Source: Clostridiaceae bacterium BRH_c20a (GTDB taxonomy: Bacteria > Bacillota > Peptococcia > Peptococcales > BICA1-8). From it: a stretch of 47,355 nucleotides of DNA. The first letter of the stretch is position 1, and each line of letters starts with the position of its first letter. The notes beneath the pieces were generated by a model, which saw nothing but the letters and a program-made list of their open reading frames with translations, was not told the DNA's origin and did not search any database. The translations under genes and the position numbers were made by a program. Where the stretch lies: NCBI GenBank assembly GCA_000961765.1, contig LADT01000029.1:1-47355 (forward strand). The letters are read 5' to 3'. Positions 41,494 through 47,355 of this stretch are shown piece after piece.

Positions 41494-42111
41494 ATGGTTA
41501 ATATATCAGCAAGACAAATGGAAATATTGAATTTTATTAAATCAGAGCTGCGTTCGAAAGGGTATCCTCCTTCTGTACGGGAAATAGGTGAAGCTGTAGG
41601 TTTAAATTCCAGTTCTACGGTACATGGTCATCTTTTACAACTAGAAAAAAAAGGCTTCATTCGACGGGATCCTACAAAACCTAGGGCTATTGAAATAGTA
41701 AATACTGAATCCCAAGGTAATAAGTTTACTAAAGAAATATTTAATGTTCCCATTCTTGGTCAAGTTGCAGCTGGAAATCCTATTCTTGCCGAAGAAAATA
41801 TCGAAGATGTATTTCCACTGCCTTGGGAGATTGTTAGATCTGAACATGTATTTATGCTGCGTGTGGTCGGTGACAGTATGATAAATGCAGGAATCTTAAA
41901 CGGTGATTTAGTGCTTGTTCGCCAACAAAATACTGCCAGAAACGGTGAAATAGTAGTTGCTTTAATAGAAACTGAGGCTACGGTGAAAAGGTTCTTCTTA
42001 GAAAAAGATTGCATTAGATTACAACCTGAAAATGATGCATTAGAACCGATTTATTCTAAAGATGCTCAAATAATAGGAAAAGTTATTGGTGTTTACAGAC
42101 AAATTCACTAA
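41494..42111 (+). CDS. lexA: LexA repressor
   Basis: 205 residues from ATG 41494, preferred over GTG 41482 because GTGGAGGTCTTT then serves as ribosome binding site. The winged-helix DNA-binding domain ([20 protein letters not shown]) is followed by the self-cleavage region: QVAAGNP with the Ala-Gly scissile bond, GDSMINAGI with the catalytic Ser, and EATVKRFF with the catalytic Lys. On RecA-DNA signal it cuts itself and frees SOS genes. Three LexA boxes upstream show autoregulation. It is complete, with a strong terminator after it. Confidence 0.97.
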   Translation: MVNISARQMEILNFIKSELRSKGYPPSVREIGEAVGLNSSSTVHGHLLQLEKKGFIRRDPTKPRAIEIVNTESQGNKFTKEIFNVPILGQVAAGNPILAEENIEDVFPLPWEIVRSEHVFMLRVVGDSMINAGILNGDLVLVRQQNTARNGEIVVALIETEATVKRFFLEKDCIRLQPENDALEPIYSKDAQIIGKVIGVYRQIH

Positions 42112-42113
42112 AC

Positions 42114-42160
42114 ATTAAACCCCCACAAATTAACCTTTCGTTAATTTGTGGGGGTTTAAT
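42114..42160. terminator. Bidirectional terminator between lexA and the larA-like gene
   Basis: ATTAAACCCCCACAAATTAAC and its exact reverse complement flank CTTTC, a 21-base perfect stem. It serves the convergent genes lexA and the larA-like operon. Confidence 0.95.
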
Positions 42161-42189
42161 GTTATAATCATCAAGTATAAGACTAATAG

Positions 42190-43443
42190 CTATTTTAGTA
42201 GGGGAATTGTGGAGGGCGCTTTGGGCATGACATAAATTTTAGGATTCTCTGGTAAAGTCTTAAGCACCATATCTATTGCATGTTGTAGAGTCTCAGCTTT
42301 TTCAACCTGCATTATCTCAGCAGTAGCTTCATCAATTCCGTCAGCTACCAGTATTACTCTAGCTTTGTTTAAGGAAGTACCCCATAAATACGCTTTATGA
42401 GCACCTACCTTAAACTCTTGTTTGGAGAAATTATCGAGAATATCCTGAGGAGTTTTACTAAGTTGCATAGTATTTGTAAAAAGTTCCTCCCCTACCCCTT
42501 CTAAACATTCAGCTGCCAATATTATTGTTCCTTCATCTTTTACAGCAATTGCTGCATGAAGTAAGGCTTTTTGAGCTTGATAAAGATTTACATCTTTAGG
42601 AAAGCCTCCGCTAGCAGCAATTACAAGATCAGCAGCTTGATTTAACTCAACCTGCAAAGCTTTTCTTGCAGCTTCAACTCCAACTTGATGAGCTTTAATA
42701 AAATGTCCAGCTACAGCTTTTACTACTTCTTTTTTACTGTTTAGTATTACATTTACTATGAAATCGATGCCAATTTTTTCACCAATTTCGTCGATATCTC
42801 CTCGAACGGGATTACCTTCTAAATTACCTAAGGTTGCTTGAGGATGGGTTAGCATAGCATGATTTGCTTGAACTAGTTTTTCTCCTCCTAAGCCGATTAC
42901 AACACCTTTGGCGCCACCGCTTATTCCAACAAATTGATGGGGGTCTATTACACCTAAAACTATTCTAGCATCTGCTTCGATATAATGTTTATTGATAACT
43001 ATTGGTGTATTCCGAGAAGACTTCCCTAAATAAGTCAAATTTTCACCATCCCATGCATCATGGGAAATGATTTTTATTTGTTTAGCTAATTCTTCACCAA
43101 CTAATTCAACAAATTCCTCTTCTGGTGAAACACGATGCAGCCCTGTCCCTATCAATAAGGTAATCTGTTCCTTTTTTATACCAATTGCTTCTAATTCAGC
43201 AATTAAAGGGGGTAAAATAAGTTTATTCGGGACAGGTCGTGTCAGGTCGCTAGTTACTATTACAACATTTTTGGCACCTTTTAGGTTGGATAAAGAAGCT
43301 CCAACGGGGTTTTTAAGTGCATGAATAATTTCGTCACTGCTTGGGCGCACAACAGCATCTTCCGAAATAGAAATAATCTCATATGAAAAGGGAATCTGTC
43401 CAGTAATATAATTTTTCCCGTACGGAAGTTTGATATGATTCAT
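42190..43443 (-). CDS. LarA-family nickel-dependent 2-hydroxyacid racemase/epimerase
   Basis: 417 residues from ATG 43443, with AGAAGGTG upstream. LarA-type residues are kept: SDLTRPVP (Arg of the substrate site), GTGLHR (catalytic His), DPHQFVGISGGAKG where His and the cofactor-binding Lys are 10 apart as in LarA, and NHAMLTHP. LarA proteins use a nickel-pincer nucleotide cofactor to interconvert the stereoisomers of 2-hydroxy acids. No larBCE maturation genes are in the window. It is the last gene of a leftward operon with tctBAC and a UxaA/SuyB-type lyase, so its substrate is likely the acid imported by that transporter, not necessarily lactate. Confidence 0.88.
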   Translation of the reverse strand: MNHIKLPYGKNYITGQIPFSYEIISISEDAVVRPSSDEIIHALKNPVGASLSNLKGAKNVVIVTSDLTRPVPNKLILPPLIAELEAIGIKKEQITLLIGTGLHRVSPEEEFVELVGEELAKQIKIISHDAWDGENLTYLGKSSRNTPIVINKHYIEADARIVLGVIDPHQFVGISGGAKGVVIGLGGEKLVQANHAMLTHPQATLGNLEGNPVRGDIDEIGEKIGIDFIVNVILNSKKEVVKAVAGHFIKAHQVGVEAARKALQVELNQAADLVIAASGGFPKDVNLYQAQKALLHAAIAVKDEGTIILAAECLEGVGEELFTNTMQLSKTPQDILDNFSKQEFKVGAHKAYLWGTSLNKARVILVADGIDEATAEIMQVEKAETLQHAIDMVLKTLPENPKIYVMPKAPSTIPLLK

Positions 43444-43462
43444 AAAAAACACCTTCTTAATT

Positions 43463-43918
43463 TTAGAATAGTATTCCCGGCGGGGTTGGAACCTTTAAAA
43501 ATACTTTAAAGGCAGCATAAACTAACCCCATTACTACTATACCTAAAACTCCCAATTTTGCAAAGACCTTTAATCCTATACTCCTATCTCCTAAAAGCCA
43601 TGTAAGAATAATTATAAAAAAGAAACTGGTGACATAAAATCCAATAGTTTTAAGAGCAAAGTAATAAATTATTGTCGCAATAATTGAGGTTAACACCCTA
43701 TTATACTTTGTCCCTTCAAAGGGTTTTCCTTGGATCAATGCTTTTGGAAAAAATATTGATTGAATAAGTAGGGCAAATGCTAAAAATGCTGTGATGGCAA
43801 TAACTGTTTGGGGATAAATATGAGCAGGTGGTCTAATTCCTGCTGCGTCAGTCCAGAAGAAATAACAGAGGGCTAAAATAAGGGTAGATATTATATAGTT
43901 TATTTTACGCATCGACAT
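43463..43918 (-). CDS. tctB: Tripartite tricarboxylate transporter, small membrane subunit TctB
   Basis: 151 residues with four hydrophobic segments (for example IISTLILALCYFFWTDAAG, VIAITAFLAFALLIQSIFF, ALKTIGFYVTSFFFIIILTW, LGVLGIVVMGLVYAAF). Size, segment number and position between tctA and the enzyme gene are those of TctB. GGAGTGG precedes ATG 43918, 14 bases after tctA. It forms the membrane complex with TctA. Confidence 0.88.
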   Translation of the reverse strand: MSMRKINYIISTLILALCYFFWTDAAGIRPPAHIYPQTVIAITAFLAFALLIQSIFFPKALIQGKPFEGTKYNRVLTSIIATIIYYFALKTIGFYVTSFFFIIILTWLLGDRSIGLKVFAKLGVLGIVVMGLVYAAFKVFLKVPTPPGILF

Positions 43919-43932
43919 AGTTTATCCACTCC

Positions 43933-45444
43933 TTACGCATTTTCTAATTTATTTTTACGGGATTTTTTTACACGAACATATATAGGTGAAACAATAGCCA
44001 TGATACACATAAAGATTAAAAAGGCACTAATAGGTCTGGCTACAAAGGTATCAAACATTGAGCCCGATGCTTTAGCCATTAATAAGGATAATGAAAAACC
44101 TTCTTCGGCAAGGGTTCCTAAGATTAATCCTAAAACAATGGGACCAGGTTCGAATCCTACTTTTAGCGTAATAAAACCTATGATACCACAAACAATCATT
44201 ATGACAATATCAAACAAATTATTTCTTATAGCATAACTGCCAATAACTGAAAGAACAATTACAATTGTGGCAATGTAATGGGAAGGAACATTTAATACTT
44301 GAGCAAAAAGGCGCATACCTAAAAAACCAACAAATAGCATTAAGAGATTAACTACAATCAAGCCGATAATAAATGTGTAGGCAATATCACCCGTTTGAAT
44401 AAACAGCTTTGCACCAGGCTGTAGGCCATGAATAAGTAAACCACCTAATAATACTGCAGCTACCGGACTTCCAGGAATTCCTAGGGATAAAAGTGGAATT
44501 AAAGAAGAACTAACAGTGGCATTATTAGAAGACTCACTAGCTACTACACCTTCAATTTCTCCTTTGCCAAAGGTTTCAGGATTCTTAGACCAACGCTTAG
44601 CTTCATTATAGGCTACAAAGGAAGCTACATTTCCACCTGCACCAGGAAGTATGCCAACAAAGGTGCCTATTAGTGATGATCTTAATAAGTTTTTCTTAGA
44701 AAACTTTAACATATGTCCAAATACTTTTCCAATAACTCCTTTATTTGGTGAGTATTCAGCAAGATATTTTTGATTTTCGTCAACCAAGGTTAACACCTGA
44801 GCAAAAGAGAAAAATCCAATCATTGCCGGAATTAAAGTAATACCTCCAATTAAAGGGCGGTAATCAAAAATAAACCTTGAATGACCTGTTACTGGGTCTA
44901 TTCCAATTGTTGCTAGTAAAAGGCCTAATACTCCACCTAAAAGACCCTTAATCATATTCCCTTCGGATAACGAACTGATAATTGTTAAGCCGAAAATTGC
45001 CATCCAGAAATATTCGGGTGACCCAAATTTTAAGGAAACTAAAGCTAATGGCTGAGTAGCAACTAGTAGAAAAATAGTACCAATAACACCACCAATAACA
45101 GAACTCACTAATGCAGTAAATAGAGCTTCGTCAGCTCTCCCCTGTTTAGTAAGAGGGTAGCCATCAAAGGTTGTACAAACAGCTGATGGAGTTCCGGGAG
45201 TATTTATTAAAATAGCTGAGTTAGCACCACCATAAATTGCTCCGGTATACATAGCACCTAACATTAAAAGGCCGGTAGCGGGATCCATACCAAAAGTTAG
45301 CGGTACGAGCAAGGCAACTCCCATAGTAGCTGATAATCCTGGGAGAGTTCCAATAGCAATTCCTCCGGCAAGGGCCAAACTCATAATTAAAATATTCATT
45401 GGATGTAAAGCATTTTGAAAACCAATTAAAAAATCTGCCAGCAA
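43933..45444 (-). CDS. tctA: Tripartite tricarboxylate transporter, large membrane subunit TctA
   Basis: 503 residues, about 11-12 membrane segments, with the TctA signatures GTLPGLSATMGVALLVPLTF, GAMYTGAIYGGANSAILINT (followed by PGTP) and GILPGAGGNVASFVAYNEAK. TTG 45444 is the start, with AAGGAGGGTC before it. It moves the carboxylate brought by TctC, using an ion gradient. A 36-base palindrome between tctC and tctA may lower its expression relative to the binding protein. Confidence 0.95.
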   Translation of the reverse strand: MLADFLIGFQNALHPMNILIMSLALAGGIAIGTLPGLSATMGVALLVPLTFGMDPATGLLMLGAMYTGAIYGGANSAILINTPGTPSAVCTTFDGYPLTKQGRADEALFTALVSSVIGGVIGTIFLLVATQPLALVSLKFGSPEYFWMAIFGLTIISSLSEGNMIKGLLGGVLGLLLATIGIDPVTGHSRFIFDYRPLIGGITLIPAMIGFFSFAQVLTLVDENQKYLAEYSPNKGVIGKVFGHMLKFSKKNLLRSSLIGTFVGILPGAGGNVASFVAYNEAKRWSKNPETFGKGEIEGVVASESSNNATVSSSLIPLLSLGIPGSPVAAVLLGGLLIHGLQPGAKLFIQTGDIAYTFIIGLIVVNLLMLFVGFLGMRLFAQVLNVPSHYIATIVIVLSVIGSYAIRNNLFDIVIMIVCGIIGFITLKVGFEPGPIVLGLILGTLAEEGFSLSLLMAKASGSMFDTFVARPISAFLIFMCIMAIVSPIYVRVKKSRKNKLENA

Positions 45445-45462
45445 TTCTTGACCCTCCTTAGC

Positions 45463-45498
45463 TTTAAAACCGGGAGGAGTACTCCTCCCGGTTTTAAA
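45463..45498. terminator. 36-base perfect palindrome between tctC and tctA
   Basis: TTTAAAACCGGGAGGAGT is followed directly by its reverse complement, without a loop. In leftward transcripts it would be a hairpin ending in T-rich sequence only on the open side, so it probably acts as a partial terminator or as protection for the tctC mRNA end. Confidence 0.8.
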
Positions 45499-45507
45499 AT
45501 AAGCAAT

Positions 45508-46509
45508 TTATTTCTTATCTAGTAAATCATATTCTTCTAACAACTTAGTTGCTGTTTCAACTTCTTTCTTCAAATCGTCATATACTTTTTCGCCATCTTT
45601 CCATTCCTCTGGTTGTCCAATTTTCTCCATATCTTTTAGATATTCAGGATTTTTAGCAATGTTTTCAAAGCCTTCTTTTAAACGGGCTAATTTTTCAGGA
45701 GCAATATCTTTTGGTGCCGCGAATAATCTGGTAATACCTTGAGTCATATCAAGACCTAATTCTTTAAATGTCGGAACCTCGGGGGCTAAATAATGTCTTT
45801 CTTCAGTTGTGATGCCTAAAATTTTATATTTGTCCAAATCCCGCATAACATCATTTAAGTTCCCCATAATTGCATTAACATGTCCGCCTTGTAATGCAAC
45901 AATTTGGTCTGCAGCACCCTTATAAGGTATCAATGTAAATTCCGTACCAGTTAGATTCATAAAATTCAAGGAAGCTATATGGTGACCGCTAAAAGTACCT
46001 ACATTACCTAGAGTAATTTGACCAGGTTTTGCTTTTGCATCATCAATTAATTCCTGAAGTGTATTATACTTACTATCCTTCAATACAGCAATTAATTGAG
46101 GATCATTAACCATTTGGCCAATATATGCAAAACTATCAATATTAAACTCTGTTTCTCTAGCTAGTGGCTGTAAAATAATATGTGGAACATTTAAACCACC
46201 AATTACATAGCCATCAGCCTTTGATTTTGCAAGCTCCGTAAAGCCAACTTCTCCACCAGCACCTTCTTTATAAGTAATAATCATATTAACGCCAAACTCT
46301 TCTTTAAAATACTTTTCAACAATTCTAGCTTGGACATCACTAGACCCACCGGCAGTAAATGGAATAATTACAGTTATATCTTTTGACGGATACGTTTCTT
46401 CTGCTTTACCACCATCTTGCTGTTTTTCCTCTGCTTTTTGGCAACCGGCCAATCCTAAAGTTAAAAGGAAACCAATAATCAATAATACAGCAATTAACTT
46501 TTTATTCAT
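45508..46509 (-). CDS. tctC: TctC family solute-binding lipoprotein
   Basis: 333 residues from ATG 46509: AGGAGG is directly followed by an ATG, too close to be used, so the second ATG is the start. The signal peptide ends with the lipobox LAGC, then a Lys/Glu/Gln-rich linker. The binding fold shows PFTAGGSSDVQARIV, GNVGTFSGHHIASLNFM, LIPYKGAADQIVALQGGHVN (the acid-binding loop) and PTFKELGLDMTQG. It catches an organic acid outside the membrane and delivers it to TctAB. The ligand cannot be read from the sequence. Confidence 0.95.
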   Translation of the reverse strand: MNKKLIAVLLIIGFLLTLGLAGCQKAEEKQQDGGKAEETYPSKDITVIIPFTAGGSSDVQARIVEKYFKEEFGVNMIITYKEGAGGEVGFTELAKSKADGYVIGGLNVPHIILQPLARETEFNIDSFAYIGQMVNDPQLIAVLKDSKYNTLQELIDDAKAKPGQITLGNVGTFSGHHIASLNFMNLTGTEFTLIPYKGAADQIVALQGGHVNAIMGNLNDVMRDLDKYKILGITTEERHYLAPEVPTFKELGLDMTQGITRLFAAPKDIAPEKLARLKEGFENIAKNPEYLKDMEKIGQPEEWKDGEKVYDDLKKEVETATKLLEEYDLLDKK

Positions 46510-46582
46510 TTTCATCCTCCTGATTAATTATATTTTATGGTTTTTAGTAGTACCGTTTTTTAGATGTTCGGTACTATTAAAA

Positions 46583-47355
46583 TTAGATACTTAAACCAAC
46601 TCTGTGGATAGCAAAACCAGTTCTTTCTAAAAGAATATCAGCTTTTGTCATTTTGCCGTTTAAGGTAGCTACGACTTCATTGTAGATTACGTCACCAGCT
46701 TCTTCTAAGCTCATTGTTCCAGCTAAGATACCAGAAAGATCCAGGTCAACAGTATCGTTCATCCGCTGCCAAGAGTTAATGTTACCGGTAATTTTAATCG
46801 TAGGCATGATAGGATGGCTGATAGTATGTCCGCCGCCGGTGGAGAATACCATTAACTGTGAACCTGCTGCAGCGATACCTGTAATGGACTCTGCGCCATG
46901 ACCAGGAGTATTCATCATATACACACCAGGTGCCTTACCAGGAATACGAGCATAACCTATTACGTCCTGAATAGGTGCGGAGCCACTCTTTTTAGCTCCA
47001 CCCAAAGATTTCTCTTCAATAGTACTGATACCACCTGCAATATTATCACCAGTTGGCTGTGAACCACGGATATCTTCGCCGGTAGCATAGATTCTTTGCT
47101 CATAAGCATCAATTTCAGAATCAATTTTTCTAGCTACTTCTTCATTGATAGCTTTAGCTTTCAACCAAGGCTCGGCACCCATTAACTCAGGAAATTCTGC
47201 TAAAATTGAGCGGCCGCCCTCTTTGACAATTCTGTCAGAACAGAAGCCCAAAGCAGGGTTGGAAGCAATACCGGAGGTAGTATCCGAAGTACCACAGTTT
47301 AAGCCAAAGAGGAATTCACTAATATCTACTTCTTCCCTTTGATAAGTGGATAATT
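46583..47355 (-). CDS. UxaA-family lyase (altronate dehydratase-like or sulfolactate sulfo-lyase-like), C-terminal part
   Basis: Partial; it enters from the right edge. The visible ~256 residues start with FLFGLNCGTSDTTSGIASNP (a metal- or iron-sulfur-binding Cys) and include RGSQPTGDNIAGG, SITGIAAAGSQLMVFSTGGG and a short C-terminal domain. The family contains altronate/galactarate dehydratases (UxaA, GarD) and SuyB, the large subunit of (2R)-sulfolactate sulfo-lyase. The SDTTSGIASNPALG wording and the company of a TTT transporter and a LarA-type racemase fit a hydroxy-acid or sulfolactate pathway better than a hexuronate one, but this is not decided. No strong terminator separates it from tctC, so they are probably co-transcribed. 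Confidence 0.85.
   Translation of the reverse strand, partial: LSTYQREEVDISEFLFGLNCGTSDTTSGIASNPALGFCSDRIVKEGGRSILAEFPELMGAEPWLKAKAINEEVARKIDSEIDAYEQRIYATGEDIRGSQPTGDNIAGGISTIEEKSLGGAKKSGSAPIQDVIGYARIPGKAPGVYMMNTPGHGAESITGIAAAGSQLMVFSTGGGHTISHPIMPTIKITGNINSWQRMNDTVDLDLSGILAGTMSLEEAGDVIYNEVVATLNGKMTKADILLERTGFAIHRVGLSI

Noticed and set aside
1-47355. CRISPR array or Cas genes
   Set aside because: No regularly spaced repeats of 25-40 bases and no Cas protein was seen, despite the defence content.
1-47355. tRNA gene as island attachment site
   Set aside because: No cloverleaf-like sequence was recognised near either island edge; the attachment site would have to be intergenic.

Overview
The window is AT-rich Firmicutes DNA, most likely from an anaerobic Clostridia of Peptococcales type. 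Clues are strong AGGAGG-type ribosome binding sites, frequent TTG starts, lexA divergent from a LysM gene of yneA type with CGAAC-N4-GTTC SOS boxes, a copper-amine-oxidase-N fold protein, and many decayed REP-associated (RAYT), IS110, IS3 and group II intron sequences. I cannot name the genus.

Layout. 1-3.4 kb: mobile DNA and repeats, with a group II intron 3' end, two dead RAYT transposases, a coiled-coil gene and two strong terminators. 3.7-7.5 kb: leftward operon of four complete tyrosine recombinases plus the corpse of a fifth. 7.8-10.1 kb: a frameshifted AlbA_2 gene, two unknown small genes, and a short leftward gene. 10.2-12.7 kb: rmuC and a PIN-domain gene, divergent. 12.8-15.4 kb: a CBASS operon (2TM-SAVED effector plus CD-NTase). 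15.7-18.1 kb: DUF3795 remnant and an IS graveyard. 18.3-25.5 kb: three-gene TerB-N/TerB-C, DUF2791 ATPase and Lhr-like helicase operon. 25.7-30.4 kb: a 1541-aa Avs-like STAND NTPase with an N-terminal nuclease fold. 30.8-33.1 kb: degenerate RNase H-like gene beside an SOS box, then a phosphoesterase plus JAMM protease pair. 33.4-35.6 kb: a lone ABC-type ATPase. 35.6-36.4 kb: a deleted group II intron. 36.5-38.8 kb: NACHT protein with an HsdR-N nuclease domain. 39.1-40.1 kb: a membrane protein and a copper-amine-oxidase-N fold protein.

From 40.8 kb onward the DNA looks like ordinary chromosome: a Cys-rich mini-protein, yneA-like and lexA genes, and a leftward catabolic operon (UxaA/SuyB-type lyase, tctC, tctA, tctB, larA-like) for import and racemisation/elimination of a hydroxy- or sulfo-carboxylic acid.

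The middle 37-39 kb is read as a defence island. It is bracketed by same-orientation repeats (1359-1575 with 40145-40359, near identical; 3058-3303 with 40424-40713, diverged but sharing an exact 21-mer), and the recombinase operon lies just inside the left repeat. A second, smaller pair of repeats (16681-16770 and 33206-33303) brackets the TerB/Avs/phosphoesterase block, suggesting modular swapping. The most novel candidates are the recombinase quartet and the phosphoesterase plus JAMM pair. All function calls come from reading motifs; no database search was run.
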